From contig NZ_RAIQ01000006.1 of NCBI RefSeq assembly GCF_003625475.1, positions 62,001-126,000 on the forward strand: a stretch of DNA of 64,000 nt, in the 5' to 3' direction. The DNA comes from Butyrivibrio sp. X503 (GTDB taxonomy: Bacteria > Bacillota > Clostridia > Lachnospirales > Lachnospiraceae). The translations under genes were made by a program, and so were the position numbers. Of this stretch, positions 42,341 through 55,571 are shown in pieces. The notes beneath the pieces were generated by a model, which saw only the letters and a list, made by a program, of their open reading frames with translations, was not told the DNA's origin and did not search any database. How positions within the stretch are numbered: the stretch's first letter is position 1; each line of letters begins with the position of its first letter.

Positions 42341-42600
42341 TGTGGATAACTATGTAAATCTGTGTGTATTTGTATCTGAATTAATTGTTATTTGAGGGTG
42401 GATAATATTTTATTGGCTGATATGCCAAAATTTGGCTTGTTTATAACTTTTATTTTTTCAACATCTAAATTTTTATTATCAACACCCAAAAATTTGTAAA
42501 AAAGCCTCACAGATTGTATAATAGAATAGGTTTTACACTTATCAACAGCTATTATTAATTCTTTTATTATTTATTTATATTATTTTTATATTTGCATGCA
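42341..42600 (+). other. oriC, right part: DnaA boxes, DnaA-trios and AT-rich unwinding region
   Basis: In the dnaA-dnaN spacer (42318-42620) DnaA boxes lie at 42341-42349 (-, perfect), 42397-42405 (-, one mismatch), 42476-42484 and 42539-42547 (+, TTATCAACA). One base after the last box, positions 42549-42572 read as triplets CTA TTA TTA ATT CTT TTA TTA TTT, seven of eight fitting the DnaA-trio rule (complement 3'-[G/A]A[A/T]). An almost pure AT tract to about 42590 follows. This matches the B. subtilis basal unwinding system layout. Confidence 0.82.
42494..42522 (+). promoter_or_regulatory. dnaN promoter
   Basis: TTGTAA (42494-42499), 17 bases, TATAAT (42517-42522). It lies between two DnaA boxes, so DnaA or origin opening could affect dnaN transcription. 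Confidence 0.7.
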
Positions 42601-42620
42601 CGAAGGGAGTAATGACTTAA

Positions 42621-43730
42621 ATGAAATTTGTATGCTCAAAATCTAACCTAGTGAGTGGATTACAGATTGTGTCGAAGGCTGTTCCTTCTAAAACAACAAT
42701 GTCTATTCTTGAATGTATATTGGTTGACGCTACAGAAGGAATGATCAAATTCATTGCTAACGATATGGAGTTGGGAATACAGACTGTAGTGGAAGGAAAC
42801 ATTGTAGAAAGAGGATTTATAGCTCTTGATGCCAAGATTTTCTTTGACATTATTAGAAAACTTCCTGATAACGACGTTACAATAGAATCCGACAGTTCCA
42901 ACAAAGTTACGATCAGCTGCGAAAAAGCTAAATTCAACCTCATCGGAAGAAAGGGTGATGATTTCACTTATCTTCCTTCTATCGAAAAAATCGACGGAGT
43001 AACTGTTTCACAGTTCACTCTCAGAAATGTAATTCAGCAAACAATCTTTTCAATATCTGAAAGCGACGCAAATAAAATGATGTCAGGTGAGCTTTTTGAA
43101 GTAGACGGAGAAAACTTAAAGCTCGTATCCCTTGACGGACACAGAATTTCCATCAGAAAAGTTAAGCTTGGAGGATCTTATTCCTACAAGAAAGTTATAG
43201 TTCCCGGAAAAACACTCGGAGAGATCAGTAAGATTCTCGGCGACAGCACAGAGAAAATGGTAAATATCTATTTTACCGACAAGCATGTTCTCTTTGAGTT
43301 TGATAAGACTATTGTTGTTTCTCGTCTCATTGAAGGTGAGTATTTCAGCATTGATCAGATGCTTTCAAGTGACTACGAAACAAAGATGAGCATTAACAGA
43401 AAAGAGTTCCTTGATTGTATAGACAGAGCAACTCTCCTTGTAAAAGAGGGAGATAAAAAGCCTGTCATCATTTCGGTTACTGACGGAAAGATGGAGCTTA
43501 AGATCAATTCAGCCATAGGAAGTATGGATGAAGAGATTGATATAGATAAGCAGGGTAAAGATCTTATGATCGGATTCAATCCCAAGTTCCTTATCGATGC
43601 GCTCAGAGCGATTGAGGATGAGACAGTAGATATCTATCTTGTTAATCCTAAAGCTCCTTGCTTTATCAGGGATAAAGATTCAACATACACATATCTTGTA
43701 CTCCCTGTTAACTTCACCACAGTAGATTGA
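42621..43730 (+). CDS. dnaN: DNA polymerase III sliding clamp (beta subunit)
   Basis: 369 residues, three-domain clamp; MKFVCSKSNLVSGLQIVSKAVPS and the C-terminal YLVLPVNF motif are typical. GAAGGGAG ribosome site. First gene of dnaN-yaaA-recF-gyrB-gyrA. Confidence 0.97.
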   Translation: MKFVCSKSNLVSGLQIVSKAVPSKTTMSILECILVDATEGMIKFIANDMELGIQTVVEGNIVERGFIALDAKIFFDIIRKLPDNDVTIESDSSNKVTISCEKAKFNLIGRKGDDFTYLPSIEKIDGVTVSQFTLRNVIQQTIFSISESDANKMMSGELFEVDGENLKLVSLDGHRISIRKVKLGGSYSYKKVIVPGKTLGEISKILGDSTEKMVNIYFTDKHVLFEFDKTIVVSRLIEGEYFSIDQMLSSDYETKMSINRKEFLDCIDRATLLVKEGDKKPVIISVTDGKMELKINSAIGSMDEEIDIDKQGKDLMIGFNPKFLIDALRAIEDETVDIYLVNPKAPCFIRDKDSTYTYLVLPVNFTTVD

Positions 43731-43750
43731 TTTTTAGGATATAACAAGCG

Positions 43751-43966
43751 ATGGAAATTATAAATTTAAGAGCACAGGATGAATTTATTAAACTTGGTCA
43801 GGCTCTGAAAAAAGCCGGACTTGAAAGTTCAGGTGTTGATGCCAAGATGGACATTCAAGCCGGAATGGTTAAGGTGAACGGAGAAGTCGAGACAAGAAGA
43901 GGTCGTAAATTATACGACGGAGATATTTTTGAATACGACGGCCGTCAGGTTAAGATAGAAAAATGA
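43751..43966 (+). CDS. yaaA: S4-domain RNA-binding protein YaaA
   Basis: 71 residues, a single S4 domain (FIKLGQALKKAGL... GMVKVNGEVETRRGRKLYDGD). Always found between dnaN and recF in Firmicutes. Its stop overlaps the recF start (ATGA). Confidence 0.93.
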   Translation: MEIINLRAQDEFIKLGQALKKAGLESSGVDAKMDIQAGMVKVNGEVETRRGRKLYDGDIFEYDGRQVKIEK

Positions 43967-45066
43967 TAATAAAATCACTGGAACTTGCTGATTTCAGAAA
44001 TTATGAGAATGTAAAGATTGATTTCAGCAGCGGTACAAATATTTTATACGGTGACAATGCTCAGGGAAAGACAAACATTCTCGAAGCAATTTTTGTTTCT
44101 GCAACCACTAAGTCACACAAGGGTAGCAAGGATAAAGAAATAATAAGATTTGGCAAAGAAGAAGCCCATATCAGGACAATTCTTGAAAAAGATAACGCAG
44201 AATATCGCGTAGACATGCATCTTAGAAAGAATAAATCCAAAGGAATTGCTATTGATTCTCAAAAGATCAAGAGAGCATCCGACCTTATAGGAAAACTAAA
44301 TGTAGTATTTTTCTCGCCTGAAGATCTTAGTATTATCAAAAACGGTCCTTCAGAAAGGCGCAGATTCATGGATATGGAGCTGTGTCAGCTGGATCAGATA
44401 TATCTGAATAGTCTTTCTAAGTACAATAAGTTAGTAGTCGAAAGAAACAGAGTTCTAAAGGATCTTTTTGAACATCCCGAAAACAGTGTTCTTTTGGATG
44501 TTCAAGACAAGCAGTTATGCGAGTATGGATCCGTCATAATCAAAACAAGAGAAAAATTCATCAAAGATCTTAATGAAATAATAAGACCTATTCACAGTAA
44601 ATTGACGGGAGAAAAAGAAATCCTGTCCGTTTATTATGAGCCAAATGTGGAAAGTGATGAATTTGAAAAAAAGCTCACTGCTTCAAGGAAAAAAGATATG
44701 TATTCCAAGCAGACTACAGTTGGACCGCATAAGGACGATTTTTCTTTTATCGTCAGGAAAAATCCTGATGAAGAAGGAATAGATATCAGGAAATACGGCT
44801 CGCAGGGACAACAAAGAACGGCATCTTTATCACTAAAATTATCAGAGATAGAGATAGTCAAAAGAGCTAAAAAAGAAAATCCGGTACTTCTTTTGGACGA
44901 TGTATTGTCGGAGCTTGACAGCAACAGACAGAATTATCTTTTAAACACCATAGGAAATATACAGACAATAATAACCTGTACCGGACTTGATGAATTTGTA
45001 AACAACAGATTTGAAATAGATAAGCTGTTCAAGGTAACAGAAGGAACAGTAAGTAGCGAAAACTAA
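43963..45066 (+). CDS. recF: DNA replication and repair protein RecF
   Basis: 367-residue SMC-like ATPase with Walker A GDNAQGKTN, signature GSQGQQRTASLSLKL and Walker B PVLLLDDVLSELD. Loads RecA at gaps. Starts in a 4-base overlap with yaaA. Confidence 0.97.
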   Translation: MIIKSLELADFRNYENVKIDFSSGTNILYGDNAQGKTNILEAIFVSATTKSHKGSKDKEIIRFGKEEAHIRTILEKDNAEYRVDMHLRKNKSKGIAIDSQKIKRASDLIGKLNVVFFSPEDLSIIKNGPSERRRFMDMELCQLDQIYLNSLSKYNKLVVERNRVLKDLFEHPENSVLLDVQDKQLCEYGSVIIKTREKFIKDLNEIIRPIHSKLTGEKEILSVYYEPNVESDEFEKKLTASRKKDMYSKQTTVGPHKDDFSFIVRKNPDEEGIDIRKYGSQGQQRTASLSLKLSEIEIVKRAKKENPVLLLDDVLSELDSNRQNYLLNTIGNIQTIITCTGLDEFVNNRFEIDKLFKVTEGTVSSEN

Positions 45067-47019
<1,953 letters not shown>

Positions 47020-47045
47020 AAAACCGGTATAAACAGAGGAAAAAA

Positions 47046-49598
47046 ATGGCAGATAATAATAACAATAACAACAATAATAACCTGTCAGATGACGTTTTTG
47101 AGAAGGTTACGATAGACAAAATAAAAGAGGTTGATCTTCAGAAGACCATGGAATCGGATTATATCGATTATGCCATGAGTGTTATTGCATCTCGTGCGCT
47201 TCCCGATGTAAGAGACGGTCTTAAGCCCGTTCAGAGAAGAATCCTGTATTCCATGATAGAGCTCAACAACGGTCCTGACAAGCCGCATCGTAAGTGCGCG
47301 CGTATCGTCGGAGATACAATGGGTAAATATCACCCTCACGGTGACAGCTCTATTTACGGTGCTTTGGTTAACATGGCACAGCCTTGGTCCATGAGATACT
47401 GTCTTGTAGACGGACACGGAAACTTTGGTTCCGTGGACGGTGACGGCGCTGCCGCTATGAGATATACAGAGGCAAGACTCACCAAGATCTCAATGGAGAT
47501 GACGGCCGATATCAACAAAGATACCGTAGATTTCACTCCAAACTTTGATGAAACGGAGAAAGAGCCTACAGTACTCCCCAGCCGTTATCCCAACCTTTTG
47601 GTTAACGGAACAACAGGTATTGCGGTAGGAATGGCAACAAATATTCCTCCTCATAACCTTCGCGAAGTAATAAATGCGGTAGTTAAGATGATAGACAACC
47701 GCGTTCTTGAGGATAGAGAAACAGATATTGAGGAGCTTCTTCCCATCGTAAAAGCTCCCGACTTCCCTACGGGAGGAATAATCCTCGGAACAAGAGGTGC
47801 CGAGGAAGCATACAGAACAGGACGCGGCAAAGTAGTAGTAAGAGCCGTTACAAATATTGAGCCTATGTCAGGCGGTAAGAACAGAATCGTTGTAACAGAG
47901 CTTCCTTACCTTGTAAACAAGGCTAATATGATTTCCAAGATTGCCGAGCTTGTTAAGCTCAAGAAGCTTGACGGAATCACAGCTCTTCGAGATGAGTCTG
48001 ACAGAGAAGGTATGCGTGTTGTAATCGAGCTTAGAAATGATGTTAACCCTAACATCATGCTCAACAAGCTCTACAAGCATACTCAGATGCAGGATTCCTT
48101 CGGAATCATCATGCTCGCACTTGTAAACAATCAGCCCAAGGTGCTTGGACTTACCGAAATGCTTAAGCATTACATCAAGCATCAGGAAGAGGTAGTTACA
48201 AGAAGAACTCAGTATGATCTCAACAAGGCAGAAGAGCGTAACCATATTTTGGAAGGCTTGCTCATTGCCCTTGATAATATCGATGAAGTAATCAAGATTA
48301 TCAGAGGAAGTGAAACAGTTGCCATTGCAAAAGAGCAGTTGATGGGTCGTTTCGGACTTTCCGATGCTCAGGCACAGGCTATTGTTGATATGAGACTTCG
48401 TACTCTCACAGGCTTGGAAAGAGACAAGCTTGAGCAGGAGCACGCAGAACTCTTAAAGAAGATTGAAGAATTAAAGGCAATTCTTGCAGACAGAAAGCTC
48501 CTTCTTGGAGTAATCAAGACTGAGATCACAGAGATTTCCGACAAATTCGGAGATGACAGAAAATCTCAGATAGGACATGACGATTCCGACATTGATATGG
48601 AGGATCTCATTCCCAACGTCAATACTGTTATCGCAATGACTAACTTAGGATATATCAAGAGAATGTCTATCGATAACTTTAAGGCTCAGAACCGCGGAGG
48701 TAAGGGAATCAAGGGAATAACCACGATCGACAATGACTTTGTGGAAGATATCCTTATGACGACGACACATAACTACGTTATGTTCTTTACCAACACGGGA
48801 AGAGTGTACAGATTAAAGGCTTATCAGATTCCGGAGGCATCCAGAACATCAAGAGGAATGGCAATCGTAAACCTCCTTCAGCTTGCGCCCGGAGAAAAGA
48901 TAACGGCCATGATCCCGGTTAAGGATTTCGAGGACAAAGATAAGTGTCTGTTCATGGTTACCAAGAAGGGTACCGTAAAGAAAACTCCTATAGTTGATTT
49001 CTCAAATGTCAGAAAAACAGGACTAGCAGCCATCAACTTAAGAGACGATGACGAGCTTATAGAAGTAAAGACACTTAAGCAGGATACAGAAGTATTCCTT
49101 GTTACCAAAAACGGAATGTGTATCCACTTTGCAGAGAGCGATGTCCGTACAACCAGCAGATCTTCGATGGGTGTTAGAGGAATGATGCTTGACGACACAG
49201 ATGAGATTGTCGGAATGCAGCTCAATACACAGGGAGATTCACTCCTTATCGTTTCCGAAAAAGGCTACGGAAAGAGAACAACACTTGATGAATTCCACAG
49301 CCAGTTCAGAGGCGGAAAAGGTGTTAAGTGCTACAAGATCACTGAAAAGACAGGATCTGTAGTCGGAGTAAAGGCTGTAAACAGCGACAATGAGATCATG
49401 ATGATAACAAGTGCGGGTATTATCATTCAGCTTCGAATGGATGAGATTACCGTACACGGAAGAGTTACATCCGGTGTTAAGATGATCAACCTTGATAAGG
49501 ATGTTACGGTTGCCAAGATAGCCAAAGTCAGAGAGAAAATCTCCGACGGAGATAAAGAGCTTGACGATATCGAAGATGTAAGCGAAGAAGAAGTTTAA
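47046..49598 (+). CDS. gyrA: DNA gyrase subunit A
   Basis: 850 residues. Winged-helix and tower with catalytic Tyr140 (AAMRYTEAR), GyrA-box [10 protein letters not shown], and a C-terminal beta-pinwheel. Two points stand out. The N-terminus has nine consecutive Asn (residues 4-12) coded by AAT/AAC codons. The quinolone pocket reads [10 protein letters not shown], with Gly105 where E. coli has Asp87; Ser101 (Ser83) is retained. Coupled with gyrB (26-base gap). Confidence 0.98.
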   Translation: MADNNNNNNNNNLSDDVFEKVTIDKIKEVDLQKTMESDYIDYAMSVIASRALPDVRDGLKPVQRRILYSMIELNNGPDKPHRKCARIVGDTMGKYHPHGDSSIYGALVNMAQPWSMRYCLVDGHGNFGSVDGDGAAAMRYTEARLTKISMEMTADINKDTVDFTPNFDETEKEPTVLPSRYPNLLVNGTTGIAVGMATNIPPHNLREVINAVVKMIDNRVLEDRETDIEELLPIVKAPDFPTGGIILGTRGAEEAYRTGRGKVVVRAVTNIEPMSGGKNRIVVTELPYLVNKANMISKIAELVKLKKLDGITALRDESDREGMRVVIELRNDVNPNIMLNKLYKHTQMQDSFGIIMLALVNNQPKVLGLTEMLKHYIKHQEEVVTRRTQYDLNKAEERNHILEGLLIALDNIDEVIKIIRGSETVAIAKEQLMGRFGLSDAQAQAIVDMRLRTLTGLERDKLEQEHAELLKKIEELKAILADRKLLLGVIKTEITEISDKFGDDRKSQIGHDDSDIDMEDLIPNVNTVIAMTNLGYIKRMSIDNFKAQNRGGKGIKGITTIDNDFVEDILMTTTHNYVMFFTNTGRVYRLKAYQIPEASRTSRGMAIVNLLQLAPGEKITAMIPVKDFEDKDKCLFMVTKKGTVKKTPIVDFSNVRKTGLAAINLRDDDELIEVKTLKQDTEVFLVTKNGMCIHFAESDVRTTSRSSMGVRGMMLDDTDEIVGMQLNTQGDSLLIVSEKGYGKRTTLDEFHSQFRGGKGVKCYKITEKTGSVVGVKAVNSDNEIMMITSAGIIIQLRMDEITVHGRVTSGVKMINLDKDVTVAKIAKVREKISDGDKELDDIEDVSEEEV

Positions 49599-49623
49599 TA
49601 TACTTTGATTGTGAGGGGACTCA

Positions 49624-51081
49624 ATGAATATTGGACTGTTAATCTCTGAACCGGAAGAAGAAATAGTAAAAAGAATCTGCATGGGTGCAGTAAAAGCGGC
49701 TAATGACAAGGAAGTTACCCTTGTCATTATGCCGGGTAAAAAAATCTGTTCCAAAAAAGGCAAAGAAAAAGAGGATGATTACGATTATCAGTACAATGCC
49801 CTTTTTGACTATGCCAAAGAGATGAATTTTGATGCTCTTTTAATTGATATAGAGAGAATAGGCAAAGAGACGACTATTCTGAGAAAAGAAGCATTCTTAA
49901 AAAAGTTCAAAGATATTCCCGTACTCACACTCACGGAACAAGAAGGATATTTATCTGTAAATCAGGTAGAAAATGAGAAAGAGCATTTCGAGCAGCTTGG
50001 ATATGAGGCTGTTTGCGATGCGATTTTCTATGTAAAGAACCAGGTACTTCCGCCGCTTGAAGCCGATCAAAAATTTGGTTTCGATCCCGAGCCCGATTAT
50101 AAGGCGCTTATCACCATAGCCGATATCGGAAGGAAGATCCTTCACAGAAAATACGAATCCGAAGCCTCTTATAAAGCAGTTACCAAAATAGCTTTAGACA
50201 ACGGATTAAAGGATTGCGGAATCTTTCTCTATGACAAAAAGATCAAAAACAACGAGAAAAACAATTGGGCAATCCCGGAGAAAATCGGCGTAAAAGCTGC
50301 GATAATAAACGGTAAAGAAGCGCTTTTTGAAGACGGTAAGCTTGAAACGGATACGAGCGAAGTAATATCTTTGTTTACCAGAGACGAAAACAAAGTGCTG
50401 ATCATGGGAAATCTTTTTGTAGGAGACTGCCAGCTTGGTCTTATTATTGTGGATTTCCATAAAAAGTTTTTGATAGATCATTTTTTTGACAGCATCACAG
50501 GTATACTTACCGGAATTTCAAGACTTTCATATCTTGAAAGACAGTTGCAGGAAACAAGAGAAGAGCTGTACGATGTGCAGGAAGAGCTTGCAAGAGACGA
50601 TTCAGTGCTTGATCATATAGGAGATCAGGACTATCTCACGGGAGGACTCAACAGAAGAGGATTCTTTGCGAAAGCGTACGACCTTCTGAAGGAGAACTTC
50701 AGTGAAGGAAAATATGCGATCGTTGCGTACATTAACATGGAATCGCTCAAAAATATCAACGATATTTACGGACACGACGAGGGAGACCGCGTCGTTAAGA
50801 AGGTTGCGGACATACTGCAGACGGTATTTGATGATTGCATAATCGGAAGGATCCGAGGTGATGAATTTGCGGTCATAGAGATTACCGCCGATGAAGATCG
50901 CTCAGAGGCACTTCGCGAGGAAATGTCCGTGCAGAACACCAAGCTCTTTAGCGAATCCAAGAGATATATAAATCATCTGCAGTATTCAATCTGCGAATTC
51001 AGCTATGAAGAAAACCTCTCGCTCCGCCAGATGCTAAAAGAGACGGATGAGAGCTTACAACGAATTAAAGGAAATATCTAA
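49624..51081 (+). CDS. Diguanylate cyclase with N-terminal LacI-like sensor region
   Basis: 485 residues. The first roughly 130 ([40 protein letters not shown]) resemble a periplasmic-binding/LacI sensor fold without signal peptide, so sensing is likely cytoplasmic; then a GAF-like middle, a coiled coil ([21 protein letters not shown]) and a GGDEF domain with active motif RGDEF (about 418-422). The RxxD inhibitory site five residues upstream is missing, so product inhibition is unlikely. Starts 25 bases after gyrA; ends two bases before exoA. Confidence 0.88.
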   Translation: MNIGLLISEPEEEIVKRICMGAVKAANDKEVTLVIMPGKKICSKKGKEKEDDYDYQYNALFDYAKEMNFDALLIDIERIGKETTILRKEAFLKKFKDIPVLTLTEQEGYLSVNQVENEKEHFEQLGYEAVCDAIFYVKNQVLPPLEADQKFGFDPEPDYKALITIADIGRKILHRKYESEASYKAVTKIALDNGLKDCGIFLYDKKIKNNEKNNWAIPEKIGVKAAIINGKEALFEDGKLETDTSEVISLFTRDENKVLIMGNLFVGDCQLGLIIVDFHKKFLIDHFFDSITGILTGISRLSYLERQLQETREELYDVQEELARDDSVLDHIGDQDYLTGGLNRRGFFAKAYDLLKENFSEGKYAIVAYINMESLKNINDIYGHDEGDRVVKKVADILQTVFDDCIIGRIRGDEFAVIEITADEDRSEALREEMSVQNTKLFSESKRYINHLQYSICEFSYEENLSLRQMLKETDESLQRIKGNI

Positions 51082-51083
51082 GC

Positions 51084-51845
51084 ATGGGAATCAAACTTGT
51101 ATCATGGAATGTTAACGGACTCAGAGCCTGTGTATCAAAAGGCTGCTTTCAGGAATTTATGGAAAAAGAAAATCCTGATGTGATATGCCTCCAGGAAACA
51201 AAGCTTCAGGAAGGTCAGATCAAGATGGACCTCCCGGATTATGAAGAATACTGGAACTATGCAGAAAAGAAGGGCTATTCCGGAACAGCAATTTTTACCA
51301 AAGAAAAACCTTTATCCGTAACTTACGGACTGGGAATAGAAAAACATGACCACGAAGGAAGAGTAATAACAGCAGAGTATCCGGATTACTATCTGGTAAC
51401 GGTCTATGTTCCAAATGCCAAAGAAGACCTTTCAAGACTTGAATACAGACAGGTTTGGGAAGATGATTTTCTTAAATACATCAAAAAGCTCGAAGAGACC
51501 AAACCCGTTATCTACTGTGGAGATCTCAACGTTGCACATAAAGAGATCGACCTCAAAAATCCCAAGTCTAACAGGGGTCATGCGGGATTTACCGATGAAG
51601 AAAGAGCAAAGTTTGATAACGTAGTTTCTTCCGACCTTGTAGATTCTTTCAGATATTTTTATCCTGACCTTGAGGGTGCATATTCATGGTGGTCTTACAG
51701 ATTCCATGCAAGGGAAAAGAACGCCGGCTGGCGTATTGACTATTTTATTGTATCCAAGGATCTTATGCCTAAGGTTGAGGATGCAAAGATTTACAGCGAG
51801 GCTCTGGGCTCTGACCACTGCCCTGTTGGGATTATATTAAAATAA
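51084..51845 (+). CDS. exoA: Exodeoxyribonuclease III / AP endonuclease
   Basis: 253 residues that cut at abasic sites. Family motifs: [38 protein letters not shown] and the C-terminal GSDHCPVG. Complete and of normal length. Tight spacing with the GGDEF gene suggests cotranscription. Confidence 0.96.
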   Translation: MGIKLVSWNVNGLRACVSKGCFQEFMEKENPDVICLQETKLQEGQIKMDLPDYEEYWNYAEKKGYSGTAIFTKEKPLSVTYGLGIEKHDHEGRVITAEYPDYYLVTVYVPNAKEDLSRLEYRQVWEDDFLKYIKKLEETKPVIYCGDLNVAHKEIDLKNPKSNRGHAGFTDEERAKFDNVVSSDLVDSFRYFYPDLEGAYSWWSYRFHAREKNAGWRIDYFIVSKDLMPKVEDAKIYSEALGSDHCPVGIILK

Positions 51846-51869
51846 GACTGATTAAGATTACGTAGGACT

Positions 51870-52844
51870 ATGGAAAACTTACTTTTTAGTTTAAACGTTA
51901 CATTACCAATATTTCTCCTGATGGTGCTGGGTTATATCTTCAATAAACTCGGCATCATAGATGAGAAAGCCGCATCGTGGATGAATAAATTCGTATTCAA
52001 GATCGCGCTCCCCGTATTGGTGTTTAAAGACCTCGCAAGCCAGGATTTTGCAGGGACTTGGGACGGCAAATTCGTACTGTTTTGTTTCTTTGTAACAGCG
52101 TTTAGTATTGCTGTTATATCAATTATTTCCAAATTTATAGTAAAAGAAAAAGCAAAAAGAGGAGAATTCATACAGGGTGCTTACAGAAGCAGCGCCGCCC
52201 TTCTCGGAATAGCTTTTATCCAAAATATATATGGAGAGATGAGCTCCGGAATGGGACCTCTTATGATACTTGGAAGCGTTCCTCTCTATAACGTATTCGC
52301 AGTCATAATCCTTATGGTTACAGCAAATGACAGCGAAGCAGCCATTTCGGAAAAAGAAAACGAAAAGAGCAAGTTTATAAAAAGTACTCTTGTCGGAATC
52401 ATAAAAAATCCCATAATCATAGGGATCCTAATAGGACTGATATGGTCCGTGCTGCACATTCCTCAGCCAAAGATATTTGCTACGCTTGTGGGAGATATAG
52501 CAAAACTTGCAACTCCGCTTGGACTCATGGCGATGGGCGCTGCATTTGATGTAAAAAAGGCAGTGAATGAAGTAAAACCCGCATTTATAGCAGCTTTTAT
52601 CAAACTCTTTGTCCTTGTGACAATATTCCTTCCAATCGCAGTAAAGCTTGGCTTTTCGGGAGAACAGCTTATAGCAATACTTGTAATGCTGGGATCGGCT
52701 ACGACCGTAAGCTGCTATATAATGGCCAAAAGCATGGGACATGACGGCGTATTAAGCAGCAGTATAGTAATGCTTACGACCTTCGGATGTTCTTTTTCAC
52801 TGACTTTCTGGCTCTTTATATTAAAAACATTCGGACTTGTCTGA
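51870..52844 (+). CDS. AEC family transporter
   Basis: 324 residues with about ten membrane helices, halves joined by a charged loop (SEAAISEKENEKSKF, about residues 152-167). Fits the auxin efflux carrier / malate permease-like family. Substrate unknown, often an organic acid. 25 bases after exoA; a hairpin follows. Confidence 0.9.
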   Translation: MENLLFSLNVTLPIFLLMVLGYIFNKLGIIDEKAASWMNKFVFKIALPVLVFKDLASQDFAGTWDGKFVLFCFFVTAFSIAVISIISKFIVKEKAKRGEFIQGAYRSSAALLGIAFIQNIYGEMSSGMGPLMILGSVPLYNVFAVIILMVTANDSEAAISEKENEKSKFIKSTLVGIIKNPIIIGILIGLIWSVLHIPQPKIFATLVGDIAKLATPLGLMAMGAAFDVKKAVNEVKPAFIAAFIKLFVLVTIFLPIAVKLGFSGEQLIAILVMLGSATTVSCYIMAKSMGHDGVLSSSIVMLTTFGCSFSLTFWLFILKTFGLV

Positions 52845-52866
52845 TAATAAAATAATCAAAAATTAA

Positions 52867-52888
52867 GGCGTAGCCATTAGGCTACGCC
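52867..52888 (+). terminator. Hairpin between convergent AEC transporter and hydrolase genes
   Basis: Nine-base perfect arms GGCGTAGCC / GGCTACGCC with a 4-base loop; the T-runs either side are weak. Confidence 0.65.
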
Positions 52889-52911
52889 AATTTAATGTAA
52901 TTAAAAATTAC

Positions 52912-53838
52912 TTAAAACTCAGTCGATTCAAGGAAAGTACGAATCTTACCCCAGAAATTATCCGGATCTTTTACTACAGCTTCGATATGACCGGAGCCAA
53001 GTATCATACAATATTTCTTCGGACACTTTGCAGCTTCGTAAAGAGTCGAACACATATGAGGATCGATAAGCGTATCGTCGTCTCCGTGTATAAAGAGTGT
53101 CGGTGTCTCGGATCTTTTAACAGCATCGACGGGATTAACCTTATTGATGTCAAAGCCCGAACGAAGAAGAATAACTATTCTTGAAATAAAAAGAGCTATC
53201 GGAAGCGGAACAAAAGAGCCTTTAAACAATTTGTAGGAAGAAGCAAACTGCTCAACAAGTCTTGAATAAGAACTGTCTGAGATGGCAGCCTTAACATTGG
53301 AAGGAAGCTTCTCTCCTGTAGTCATGAGCGTTGTTGCAGCGCCCATGGACATTCCGTGTATGAGAATATGTGCATCGGGATCTCTTTTTACTATCCAATA
53401 GATCCACTCCAAAATATCAAATCTGTCATCGTAGCCGTAACCTACGTACTTACCTTCGCTCTTGCCAAAGCCTCTAAGATCAGGGAGAAGACAATTGATG
53501 CCGTTTTCAAGATAGTGCTTGGCGTAGATTCCGCAGTATTCAGAATTGTTCCAGATACCGTGGATAAGGATCACGTATTTGTGACTGTCGATATCCGAAG
53601 GAATATAAGAAGCATGAAGGCGAAGACCGTCAATACTGTCAATATACATATCCCTTTTATTGGTGTGATTTCTGATAAACAACCTTCCATCCGTTATGTC
53701 GGGAGAAAAGTCCGGATCGCTATCCTTGTGTTGGTGCGGAAAAGACGAAATTTTATAAATATAATTACTGAATGCATAGATGCCGCTGAATAGCGCAGAT
53801 GCAATTCCAAGCTTCAAAAAAAAGTTCTTCTTTGCCAT
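52912..53838 (-). CDS. Membrane-anchored alpha/beta hydrolase
   Basis: 308 residues with an N-terminal membrane helix (about 9-30). Catalytic features: oxyanion HGIW, nucleophile elbow GMSMGA, acid in HGDDDTLI and His in GSGHIEAV. Looks like the serine-aminopeptidase/acylglycerol-lipase type; substrate unknown. AGGAAGGA ribosome site. Divergent from the GH51 gene. Confidence 0.88.
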   Translation of the reverse strand: MAKKNFFLKLGIASALFSGIYAFSNYIYKISSFPHQHKDSDPDFSPDITDGRLFIRNHTNKRDMYIDSIDGLRLHASYIPSDIDSHKYVILIHGIWNNSEYCGIYAKHYLENGINCLLPDLRGFGKSEGKYVGYGYDDRFDILEWIYWIVKRDPDAHILIHGMSMGAATTLMTTGEKLPSNVKAAISDSSYSRLVEQFASSYKLFKGSFVPLPIALFISRIVILLRSGFDINKVNPVDAVKRSETPTLFIHGDDDTLIDPHMCSTLYEAAKCPKKYCMILGSGHIEAVVKDPDNFWGKIRTFLESTEF

Positions 53839-53987
53839 TGTGGTTCCTTCCTGTTTGCGTTTTTCTTAAGTAAGTTCAAGTGATTCAAAATAAAGATACA
53901 TATATATTATCATCTTTTTTGAAAATAATCGCATTTTTCCATTTTCTTTTTCTAAAGAATAAGGTATATTGATTTATATAATATTGA

Positions 53988-55526
<1,539 letters not shown>

Positions 55527-55571
55527 AACTATGATATACTCTTCATGAATCAGATATCATGGAGATAGTAA

